Source: Isoetes taiwanensis (Eukaryota; Streptophyta; Lycopodiopsida; Isoetales; Isoetaceae). Taken from it: a stretch of 64,000 bases of DNA. The stretch is from assembly GCA_021234155.1 (NCBI GenBank), contig JAJEKV010000005.1, positions 20,134,089 to 20,198,088 of the forward strand. Direction: 5' to 3'. A program made the position numbers and the translations under genes. Numbering within the stretch: position 1 is the stretch's first letter; each line of letters opens with the position of its first letter. Below, one piece after another: positions 43,380 to 54,333 of the stretch. The notes below the pieces were generated by a model. It was not told the origin of the DNA and ran no database searches. It worked only from the letters and a program-made list of their open reading frames with translations.

Positions 43380-44030
43380 GGAATTTCCCGTATTTATATA
43401 ATGGGAGCATCATAACAATTCTAAATCTCAAATTGGTATCTTTTACGGAGCCATAATGCCAGAAGTACATGATCATTGAAAGAAATAGTGCAATTGGAAC
43501 CCATCCACCACTTGCTAGGACCAATGAGTAGTAGACAGATTCAATCGTTCCAAATACCACAAGAAATGAAACGACAAGGAAAAGGGTTTCTTGTCAGATA
43601 AAGACCATTATAAGAGTCATAAGCAGGGTCGTTTCTAACATTACAGTGCAAAATAAGGAATGAATTGTTTAAAGATAGACAATACATGAACAACATTGTA
43701 TGTGAAAGTAACTGCTGGGTATATACCATAGGCATTTCCACTTTGAGTTGTGCCACCAAATCCAATAGTGATCTAGCAAGTAGAAGACCATTAACAGCCA
43801 GTTGATTTCAGGTATGTATATCTGGCCAGCAAGGTCCTGAGATGTGAATTATTTTAACTCTTGAAAAGCACCCAAGTGCAACTGCTTGTTTCACAATCGA
43901 GAATGTTGATAGAATTGTTGCTTGGCTTGTCGTAATAGCCGCAAAATTGACTATCAAGAATGTCGGTCAGAATACAAGTTCTGCAAGATGAACAAATGGC
44001 ATAAGAAATTTCGAAGGTAGCATGTTTACC
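43380..44030 (-). pseudogene. HAK/KUP/KT potassium transporter fragment
   Basis: Minus strand, in order: [33 protein letters not shown] (about 44,000-43,880), [19 protein letters not shown] (43,850-43,790), GFGGTTQSGNAYGI, then VFGTIESVYYSLVLASGGWV and PIALFLSMIMYFWHYGSVK (43,560-43,450). These are transmembrane segments of the HAK/KUP family, which carries K+ into cells. Frameshifts and lost segments show a pseudogene. It ends beside the solo LTR at 43,375, which may have cut it. The N-terminal and C-terminal parts are absent. Confidence 0.8.
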
Positions 44031-44524
44031 TATGCAGAAAACACTTGTCAAAGCTAGTTTATGTGTCCTTGCAGTAATTTTTAATGTCCTTTTCGTGTGG
44101 GCTTTGAAGTCCTTAAGACGTGAGTCTTAAGCTCTTGAAGAAGAAAACTACAGTGCTACAAAAATTCCTTCGCCCTTAACAAATCACTTTACATCAGCCA
44201 AGGGCATAAGTGGCACAATATATTATCCCTAGAGGCCTTTAATTTCTTATATTCTAACTAGCAGCTGTTGCATATGGAGTAGGCATAAATACGCAATCTA
44301 ATGCCTCGAAATGCACAACACAAATGGGAGCAATGATCCTACCTTTCCAGCCTTTCTCCATGGGCTTTCACCACATATATTATTATGTGGTTTTGCCTGC
44401 AATATGTATAACATATCACTTCTATACCAATTGATATCCACTTCATTATAAATAATGCATTTGCTTTCCTTTCCATTCCATTTTAGGAAATAAAACAACA
44501 TGATGCAATACAATGACTTCAACT

Positions 44525-44980
44525 GCTAACAGATGTTAGTGGTGCATTTAGGCCAGGAATGCTGACTGCTCTGATTGGTGTTAGTGGAGCTGGTAAAACG
44601 ACTCTCATGAATGTTCTGGCCGGAAGAAAAAGTGAAGGCTATATTAAAGCTACATTAGCATCCTGGTTATCCCAAATGACAAGAGACATTTTTACACATA
44701 TCAGGGTAATGTGAACAGAATGATATTCACTCCTCACATGTTATCGTGTTTGAGGCAATTAGCTATTCTGCTTGGCTCAGCCTTTCAAAGGATGTTGATG
44801 AGAAAACTAGGAAGGTAATATGTTTAGTTCCCAACTTTGCTAAATTACATACTCAACCAGCTTTACCAAGGATAGTTTTGCAAATATAGGAATTTGTAGA
44901 AGAGGTTATGAAACTTGTTGAACTTACTCCACTAGGGAAATGTATAGTTGGGCTACCACTCCTGGTGCAATGTATGGTGT
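44525..44980 (+). pseudogene. PDR-type ABCG transporter fragment (second nucleotide-binding domain)
   Basis: [40 protein letters not shown] contains an intact Walker A (GVSGAGKTT). With shifts, [17 protein letters not shown] and SYSAWLSLSKDVDEKTRK follow. A GT-AG intron (about 44,816-44,889) separates EFVEEVMKLVELTPLGKCIV-GLP. Full PDR proteins have about 1,400 residues and pump diverse compounds across the plasma membrane; only about 120 remain here, with frameshifts and no Walker B. Confidence 0.85.
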
Positions 44981-47150
44981 TTTTTAATGGCCCCAGCGGG
45001 CCAGTTGGCCACATATTCACATATTTTGTAAAATAGTCGGCCACGCCGGAGTAGGACGCATTCTCACCATGACCAAAGGGTGGTGGCCAGTTCAAAGTAC
45101 CATTTCACTAAATTCACTTCATAAGTGGCCAATTTGATATTATCCAAATCTTCAAACCCCTAGGGTGTGACCATTCAAAATATTATGTGCACTAGCAACT
45201 TGTTGTGGTGGCCATTTAAACCATGAATCCCTATATTGGCCAAGTGTAGAGACATAATTTTGCCTTAGAGCATCATAGAGGGGGCTAAAATCTTAAGTCT
45301 AGTCCTAAAATTCTAAAGGCGTTTCTAATAATATAGTATTTTTTTCTTTGGTTCAAATTTGTTTTGATTCGTTTGCAATTTGCATCCCAAATTTGTTCTT
45401 CATCATCCAGCCCAGATATGCTCTTCATTGTCCCCACTCAAATTAGGATTAGTTTCCATTTACCAAGTACTTGCAATATGGCTTTTGGTGAGATCCATTC
45501 TACCAAATCCATTTGCGCTTCTGCCTACATTCAACATGTTTAAAACACTCAAATGATATTATACTAATCTTAGTTAGAGAAGCGTAGCATGTATTTATTT
45601 GTGACAACTGCAGAGAGCATCATAGAAACTAGATATCGTCATGCAACTCTCAACAAGGGGGTGGACGCAGGCTTGATAAACCTCCTCAAGGGCTAAACAC
45701 ATGATCAAACGTAAATCTTCTTTCTTTACCTATAATAACTTTATACTTCAAACCTTAGCATAACATTCAGCAAGATTATTCTAGAAAGAAGAGAGATATG
45801 AAGACATAAATTCAAAATAGAACCAATCAAAGTAACAAGCGTTTTTTGTATCAAACCCTAGGTCTGAAGAGCCTCTTTGCTTCAAATTGCAAGAAATTTG
45901 GCCTTGAACTAGAGATTTGTTTTGATTAGCACTTTTCCACGATGCTTCAGATAAATGCAAAAGGAATCATCAAAGCATGAAATTTTCAAGACCATGGCCT
46001 TTCAAAAGCTGCCTGCCGGTCAGAATCAGAAGCTTGCAGAAGCTCCGCCCATTTGTAAAGGAAAACTGGACGAATTTGAACGACTCCCAGATTTGCATGT
46101 CTCCACAAAAAGGCAAGAACCCAAAAAATAAAAAAAAAAAAAAGAAAAAAAACCTCCGAGCTTGAATATTTCTAAGAGCAATCCATCTCTAAATTGGAGC
46201 GGCATTCTGGTAACCAACATCCCACTTGGAATTTTCTTGAATTTCCACAACCGTGAATGAATCGAACGCTTGTAATTGCATCCACGTGTACAAAAGTCTC
46301 ATCTGGCAGCAACATGGACACTCTAAAATTGCTTTAAAGTGTCAAGTTGTGTTTGTGCAAACGTGCAAAAAAAACAAGGTGCTGCGCACGAGGGGTTGCC
46401 CTCCGGTGGCCCGAGAGTGTGTTTTCATGGGTTCTGTTTCGTTCTTTTGTGTTGGATCTTGTTTTGTGTGTTGGCAGGTCTCAGCTGTTGCATTGCTACT
46501 GTACATCCTTTGCTTTGATTACCCTTCTTACTAGCCGTTGTTGCCAATCCCCAGCTTGCTTGGAGCTATCCTTCGGTATATTGTTGTTACATGTGGGGAG
46601 CAATTCAAAATGCAAGTGGCATGTGGCTCTTAACATTCATGGCAAGACTCAAAAAACATTGTCATAACAGACTTGATAGAGTTACCAAACTTGCAAATGT
46701 GCTTGTATCCTTGGGAACCTTCCATCAAGTAATGTGGCATTGTTAAGTTTCGGCCCAATAAATCTTTATTGTTATTATTCATCATTGAAAAACTGCAAAC
46801 CCATCAATTCCATTTGACATGAAATAGAAAAATATCTTTCGGCGAATACAACAGAACCATGAATAATAACTATTTAATGCCCATATACAAGAATGGACCA
46901 AGGAACCAGTGTGAGAAAAACCTATAAACTTTTTTGTTTTCCACATTAACATTATTGTACGCTGTAAAATGGGCTTTGACAGCACAATATGTAGTCTCTA
47001 CTGTAAAGACCCTAAGAGTTAAGAGTCATAGACATTTGAAGCATTTTTCATCCATTATACTGATGTCTATTGATTCTGCAGAATCAACAGTATCCTCAAG
47101 CATTTCCTCAAACAGCAACATTACTTCCACAAGTCCCTGTCGAGACAACA
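44981..47150. other. No gene recognised
   Basis: Simple A-rich stretch at 46,130-46,150. Open frames at 46,253-46,667 lack family features. Confidence 0.4.
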
Positions 47151-47159
47151 TCATATAAT

Positions 47160-48150
47160 CATGGTAGTCTTTCCCAATATGGGCAGTTGTCTTTTGCATG
47201 AAACTGCTTCAAATTATGCCCGAGAGAAATGCTATCTCTTGGAATGTCATAATTATTGCCCAACCCAAATGTGACTTTACAGAACATTATACTACGTGTA
47301 TTAACATTGCAGGGCCAACTCAGAGAAGCATATCTGATAATGCCTGAGCATTTGCATAATTCCATAATTGCAGGATATGCCCAGAAAGGGCAGTTGAGAG
47401 ATGCACTCTGTCTCTTCCAACAGACGCCAAAGAGAGCCATCTCTTGGGACACCATGACGACAATTTATGCCCAGCAAAGACAGTTAATAGAGGCATTGCA
47501 TCTATTTTACCAAATGCCTCAGTCTGACATGTTCTTATGGATGCCCTGATTTCAGCTTGTGCTCATCTAGGACACTTTGAGGAGGCCGTTAAAATGTTTG
47601 ATTTGATATCCCACAACAACAGGAATACAATGATAACCATATTGTAGGAATGGGATGGATGAATAATGCATCAGGCTTATTTCAAAAAATGCCAATGAAA
47701 GATGTGATCATAGAATACCTTGATTACAACCTATGCTGTGAGTGGGACAAGTCCATGAAGCTCTCCAGCTTTACAATCAGATGCCTTACTAAGACATAAC
47801 CTCATGTAATGCCATAATTTCTGCCTATGTCCAGAATGGGCAGCATAAAAATTCTTCTCTTCCGCGGTAGAAGGAAGTATACCAGGGTCAATAGACTTCG
47901 ATGGCTCTTATTCATGTGGTGTGGAACTCTTCTCTAATATGTCGTAAACAAATATGGTGTTCTGGAATGCGGCCATTTCTGTGCTTTCTCAGCAAGAAAA
48001 ACTTGATCTGTCTCTTCAACTTTTCAAACATATGCAGGTGCCACCATGTTCCTTTGAGGCATTTCCTAAATTTTTGTGCTCTTGTCAACAGGCCATGGCA
48101 CAACAGAAATATATGCAATGCCTCTATATGCTATGCAACACAAATTAGCA
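47160..48150 (+). pseudogene. Second PPR pseudogene
   Basis: Motifs in changing frames: ARNAISWNVII-like (47,225), NSIIAGYAQKGQLRDALCLF and QQTPKRAISWDTMTTIYAQQ (47,360-47,470), ALISACAHLGHFEEAVKMFD (47,540-47,600), CNAIISAYVQNGQ (47,805-47,845), VFWNAAISVLSQQEKLDLSL-QLFKHMQ (47,955-48,035). Several stops and shifts. Would have been an organellar RNA-binding protein. Confidence 0.8.
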
Positions 48151-50140
48151 TATCTTTAGCCTAAATCTAGCGACCATGTGCTTTAGCATAAAGCAATTGT
48201 TCTGGCATTCCTAACATCCGAATTGAAAAGCCTAAGCTTGAGCCTATGTTTTAGTATGAAGCAATTGTTTTAGCATTTTTTTATCTTATTTAAGAAAGCA
48301 AAAGAACTTTATTTAAATCACCTATGAAAAACATAGAAGGTTATATCTTATGAAGAATTCATATTGCTATGATTGATACATTGCTTGATATATGCTTCCT
48401 ATTCTAGATACTTCATCAGCATAAGTCAAATAACTAGGTAATAATCATAGTTCTCATAAAACTTAACATCCAACCACGACATCTTAGAATCCGCATAATA
48501 TAAACATTTCTAATGATGTAAATATCAAATGCTTAGGGTCCACATGTCTATTCGTAAATGAGGTATTATGTGGTATGAAAATAAAATCTATCTATGAAAT
48601 TTCAGTTCTAAAGTCATGCAGAGTTGCATAATGCTCTTACATTTGCCATTGAGGTCCAAAGTGGTATGGCAGTTAAATAGCAATAAAACCAGCACGTTTC
48701 AAAGCAAGAATATAGAAGAGCAAAGCAAAAAAGTTTCAAATATAATAGCAACTAGGAAATCATGATCATCATCGGTTACATGTTATTTCTGATTTATCTA
48801 ACAAATACATATTTTTGGCCTTCAAAGCATTTTTTTTTTTTGATACGTGTTCAAAAGTTGAAGCAATTTGAATGGGCTTGGACTTCAAGCACATTTTCAT
48901 TTTTGATACACCTTAAAAGTTGAAGAGAGGAGTGGGACACCCAGCTTTACGATGTTTTATTTACACATTACCACGGGAAAAACCTAACATAATGGGACTA
49001 AAACGGTGCGTTGAATTATTCCTTGTATTCTCACTGTTACGATAAGATAGTAGATTTCTAGAATGTTCACATTACGGATGGAGAAGGGTTGCAATTTCGC
49101 AGTAAGGTGGTTTACAATTGCTGGCCCAAAATTTGAGTAGATATAAGGAAAAGGATTCAAGGGAAAATTCAGGTCAAAGTTTATTGCATTTAAGCCACAC
49201 AAATTAATCTGCAAAAGAAAACAATGATAGCAAGGTGGTTGGCAGCACGTAATATATGCTCCTTGTGGGAAAAAAGAACTGACTTCATGCATGCCTTATT
49301 TACTTGGGCAAAGCCCCTCTCAATCGTTAAAACAGTTGCTTTTGATTCAAATCTGTCGAAGGTTAGTAAATAGGGCAAGTTGCCTATTAGGCATCAAAAG
49401 TATCTTGTGCAAACAACTTTGTGTGCAAATCCGGAACACAAGCAATGACTTGTTCCTTTCCCATGCAAGCTCCTATTGGAAATTTAACAAAGCCAGCACT
49501 TTGCATAAAGGTTGAAAGCCTAAACTTAGCATCTCGCAAAGGACATGCTAAACATATGTACCGCTTTGCAATAGTATGTGCTCGGAACCCCTTTAAATGT
49601 CCTTCTAGGTAGGCATGTGGAGAACATCTGCTTATATTATAGTTAAGAACCTCAATAAACTACGATCTAGAGCGCCAACACAATAAGAAGATCCTACGTA
49701 GCGGTAATGCTTGTTCTTTGTAATAAGGAATGCCCACTGCATAGGCTACATTTTGGTGGCCAATCATAACCTGCGTTGGTAACTCACTCAGAATATGTCC
49801 TCACCTGCATAATTGATTATAAAACAATTTCCTTCAATGCTAAATTTTGAGAAGGGGCAATTGGTCACACCAACATCTAGCAAACACAACCCTGAGGTAA
49901 GCAAGAGTTACAACACATTGTTGATGATCTGGAAAGCAGATGCACTCATTTGCAGACAGGAATCTTGTGTGCAAAGTAGCATAATTTGCCATCATCCTTT
50001 TCTGAATTCTACTTTTGATTCTGATTCTGACATGGCACTAGTCTCGCAGATCTACCCGTTGAGGTATTGCTGCCATGGTGCTTTCTATCTGTCAGTAGCT
50101 CGCCATGATATTTGCATATGATTCTGCCGCATGTTCATAT
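48151..50140. other. No gene recognised
   Basis: AT-rich, short open frames only (for example 48,984-49,292 minus and 49,421-49,612 plus) without recognisable motifs. Confidence 0.4.
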
Positions 50141-50209
50141 TTATGTTAGGCGATTTGCAAACTGATTTGAAGCTAACGCATGGTGTATATAATGCATCAT
50201 AGGGGAAAA

Positions 50210-50515
50210 CAACAGATTAGTTTTTGCTAGGGAACTAGCATATCCTATGTAACCCTCAGGTGTCAAATTTCTTAGACTTTCTTTAACTTTCTCTGGCAGT
50301 TCCAATTTCTCAACAAATTCTAGCATGCGTTCTCTTGTAATGTCACGACCACGGGTGAATTCTTTCAGCTTTTATATGGCTCTGGATGCCATGTCGCCTC
50401 ATTATCTACAAGCCACGTTTGCAAATAAAACTTCCTTATTCGGATGCTAGAGAATATAAAAACAACTTACAATCTGATTGGGTTCTCGCAAGAACCTCCC
50501 AATGTTGGTTCAGTC
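50210..50515 (-). pseudogene. Adenylosuccinate lyase 3'-end fragment
   Basis: A piece at about 50,513-50,472 reads LNQHWEVLAR (lyase: LDQSWEVLAE). A second (50,400-50,215) reads PEPY, a shift, KLKEFTRGRDITRERMLEFV, EKLELPEKVKESLRNLTPEG, YIGYASSLAK, the C-terminal end of plant adenylosuccinate lyase. That enzyme makes AMP and an earlier purine intermediate by releasing fumarate. Only the last 60 or so residues remain, with a frameshift, so no activity. Confidence 0.75.
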
Positions 50516-50604
50516 CTTTGTTTGTCTCCCCGAATTGAGCAAATAAGCAAATTAGAAGGGGACATATTCAACGGTTTTCATACGTAAGAATAATAGAAAG
50601 TAAC

Positions 50605-50867
50605 CTTTGTTGCCCGACAATCTTCATGAGGTTTCATAGCCGGAAAAGCGAAACTTCCTAGAACACATATGCTAAATTAGTTTACATGGTTGTGGACGCC
50701 AAATCCGAGTTATAAGAAATACCTTGATGTTCAGTGAATCGGGCTAGAATCATTGCAAAGCGATCTATGCCCATTCCCCAACCAGCTGTTGGTGGCAATC
50801 CATACTCCAGGGCAGTACAAAAGGTCTCGTCAATTTCCATAGCCTCATCATCACCCGTCAACCTGTC
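50605..50867 (-). pseudogene. Lysyl-tRNA synthetase 3'-end fragment (class II, organelle/bacterial type)
   Basis: Exon 50,867-50,723 reads [40 protein letters not shown]. The last part is class II motif 3 (GxGIDR) with its ATP-binding Arg. The next exon (50,657-50,605) joins in phase: GSFAFPAMKPHEDCRATK, the FPAMKP end of the enzyme. Splice sites are good and both exons are open, but the rest of the gene is not upstream. The adenylosuccinate lyase end follows within 100 bp on the same strand. Confidence 0.75.
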
Positions 50868-51897
50868 CTGTAGTGATAAGATAGAGATTACCCCCTGCAT
50901 AAGCTTGATCAGAAAATAAAACACTTTCCAACTTCATCTTCTCCCGATCTGCAAACCTATCAGAGGCATCAAACCTACCTTTGTCTTTACCTAAGCAGGT
51001 GACTCTTGATCCAAATGCTACAGAATTTACGTCATCCCCTACAGCTTTGAGTCTCCATCACCTCCAGCAAACGATTCCTCAAACCAGTTACCCGGTTTTT
51101 AAAGTCGCTGCCCAACAACAGCGGCCACCGCCAATTTACACCCCACAGCAAGTTTTGGGCAGTCATTGGCATATGCCTGGCATATGCTGGCATATCCATA
51201 GAATATGCTATAAGCCCACAAAAACGAGGGCTTGCCCCTCTAGGGGCAACCCAAAAATGAATGTGATATTTAAAACATATTATGCTATGAGTTGTACTTA
51301 TAAAAGACTATATCATAAACCAATCGACACTATGATAACTATCAATGATAAATTCACATTTATGATATTATAAGACAGCTGAATTGCTTTGTATGCTTCT
51401 CGTGATGTTCTACATGAATATAGTGTGCTAATTTCATTTTGGGTTGGGAGAGGGTATTCTGACAGTGGTTAGGACTATGATTTCAGTATCGTATTGTATG
51501 AAAAATGGTATAATTTGCCATGTGGAGCAGCTTAAATAGTTATTGCTATTTTGGGTGATGTGCAACTCCCTTTTTTCATGGATGTTTTTGCATTTTTTGT
51601 AATGGTTGAAAGGAAGGGTATTTTTAATTTTAGGGCCACGGATAAGATTGCACGCTGGTTTCTTTTTTGGGCGAGGTGCCAGGCAATCCTAGCGAGGGAT
51701 CCGGGGCTTCATCTGTGTATTATGTGGACGGAGTTGATCTGTATGTCCATTGTTGCAAGAATCGGCAGGTGGGGGTTTTGTCAAACAAGGGTTGGTTTGT
51801 AAGGAAGAACGCGGGCAGCGCGTCGTTTCTGCAAAAATCGGTGCAAAGATGCTGTGCAGGCATGGAGGCCGGAGGCGTAGGGGCTGCTCAGGCCGTT

Positions 51898-52460
51898 AGA
51901 ATATAAGAGCAGAACCTGAAGTCTGTGAAGACTTCCCAGCTGCGAAGGTATGATGCCACTTAGATTATTGTGATACAGCCTCAATCCTATGAGAGATGAA
52001 CAATTGCCAAGAGAGGGAGGAATATTGCCGGAGAGATAGTTTCTGGACATATTTATATACACTGTAAGCTTTGAAGAGCACCAACAGAGGAAGGAATACT
52101 GCCTTCAAATTTGTTGCCGGCCAGGTGCAGATATTGGAGAGACGAAAGCCGTCCAATTTCTGGTGCAATATAGCCGGCCAGAGGCATTTCTGTCAAATTC
52201 ACGACTCTGCCAGCAGATGTGCATGCAACCCCTCTCCAATTGCATGCATTGGCAGAGATATTATAGCTCGAACCTGCCAACGCACCAAAAGGATCGTTGG
52301 TTATGCGACCTTGAATAACAGGAAAATCTACGCATCCCGCTCCGAATTGTTGGAGGATCGCCTCTGCTTAAAAAATGAGTAAGATAGCAGATGCAAAACA
52401 ACAGAGAGGGGATGGATATCGCCATTATGGGTTTTTTTTTATGTTGCTTCCTTTTTTTTT
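51898..52460 (-). pseudogene. LRR receptor-like kinase N-terminal fragment
   Basis: Minus strand: a signal-peptide-like MAISIPSLLFCICYLTHFL, then after a shift INDPFGALAGSSYNISANAC, NWRGVACTSAGRVVNLTEMP (LRRNT_2 cap), LAGYIAPEIGRLSSLQYLHL, AGNKFEGSIPSSVGALQSL, and after another shift LSGNIPPSLGNCSSLIGLRL, YHNNLSGIIPSQLGSLHRLQ. It breaks off after about four repeats near 51,898. Such receptors sense ligands outside the cell; the repeats, membrane span and kinase are missing here. Confidence 0.85.
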
Positions 52461-52590
52461 CCGCTGCAACCATAGGTTCGTTCCACACCATTGACATTGG
52501 CATCCAATTTTTCTCTCAAAATTCTAATGGCACAATACCTAGAATATTCGCCAGATCAATGGTTGGGAATAAAACTTGAACGTGACGCCA

Positions 52591-52804
52591 TAATACTTGG
52601 AAAAAACACTATCTTGTACTACCTTGAAGTGAAGCTCTATTTAGTGAAATAGTGTAACTTGATGAAATTTAAATGAAAAAACACAAACCATAGACTATAA
52701 TACTTGGAAAAAACACCATCTTGTACTACCTTGAAGTGAAGCTCTATTTAGTGAAATAGTGTAACTTGATGAAATTTAAATGAAAAAACACAAACCATAG
52801 ACTT
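52591..52804. repeat. 107-bp tandem duplication
   Basis: Copies start at 52,591 and 52,698 (TAATACTTGGAAAAAACAC) and are nearly identical, so the duplication is young. Confidence 0.9.
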
Positions 52805-54333
52805 CTAATAACTAATAGACCTCTAATAACGACCAATCTTGTATTTTTAGAGCTTTCGTACATACACCTCCGGGATTTCAATTGTCTATTTTGCACCATT
52901 GATATTTGCGCTCAAATTTTGGATTGAAATTTTAATACGCTTCAACATTCTGCCATGAAGCGCCATCTCCACTATATCTGCAATGTGCACCACATGGATG
53001 ATGTTAGGTATCCTGTTCTTGCACTTGCCATGGCTGAATCTCCTCAGCGTTTGAAACGATGTTGGAAAGAGCATTGCACTACATGGTTTGCCCATTGGGG
53101 CGGGCAACCCAGCGAACCTTTGCGATGCTTGCGGGCTCGATCTGAAGCTTTTGCAACAATATCTCAATGGTCGCTTTTCTCAAAAGATATGGGACACAGT
53201 TACTTTGGCCCAAGTGAAAACTGGACATAAATCCCACCTTGGCACCAGGGCCCCAAGCTTATTTGCTTGCTTCATTGTCCAGGAACAAGCTTGTAGCTAT
53301 TGCATCAATTCGCATGGGGTCCCACAAAGCACTCTGGATTGAGACAGTTGATCGAGCGCGGCCGCGAATTGCCGCGAGAAGCGAGGCTATGTGCACATTT
53401 GCCCGATTCTGAGGTTATTGAAGATGAAAGCCATACTCTTCTTAAAGTTGCCACCTTTTGAGATAGTCCGAATCATTTTTTTGACCTTAGCATTCCATTC
53501 CACGCTTCCACAACTTCTCAGAGTACTATCTATGCATGACTTGGCATTATACATACTTGAGGTTCTAGATAAACGTCTGCAATTACTGAGCCCTCAGTAG
53601 TCATTATGTCTGCTTGTCTAGTATCATCAATACTGCAAAGGTTTTTCCCTTGAAAACCTTTCGAGGCAGGGGTTTTTTAATCCTAGTAGTAATGATTGTA
53701 CTAGCCCATTGTATGGGTCCCATGACCTATTGGTCACTATTCTATTCTATTCTATTCTTTAATTTCACATATAATATAAATATTCCTGTTCCAACTCAAA
53801 AACGCAAAAAGAGCTATAAAATATGCAAAAATGCTCGTAGAGTTATAGGCCCCCTTAAAATCTGTTTTGATTCTGATGTAACTTGATTCCGGTCAAAACT
53901 CTCATGTGCGGATTGTGAGCCTTTTTCTTGTTATTCATGACTTTAGCAAGAAATTTGTATACGGTATTGGTGAAGAAAATTTCAGGAAACTCCACTTTCG
54001 GTATCAGCAGCATAGAGAGGAGAAGTGATATTGAACCAGAGAACTATAGGGACAAGACACAAGAATGTAAGAGGGGCCAGCCAAAGTATGTCTAAATTTA
54101 GTAAAAATATAAATTGACTTTACAGTACAGGCTCCCTTTTATGGCTTTGATAGAAACAAAGGCAAAGCAATGCACGCGAGAAGAAGACGACTTGTATTGC
54201 TTGACACAGGAGAAACAATATTTATAAGCCTATGCAAAGGCAAAAGTTAAAGAAGCTGCAACAATAAAAAGAAATAAAAGAAAGGAAAGGAATGCTGCAA
54301 CAATGGTCTCTATCAGACCTATTCAAATTATTA
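52805..54333. other. No gene recognised
   Basis: An open frame at 52,955-53,230 (plus) has no family features. A short TTCTA repeat lies at about 53,730-53,758. Confidence 0.4.
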
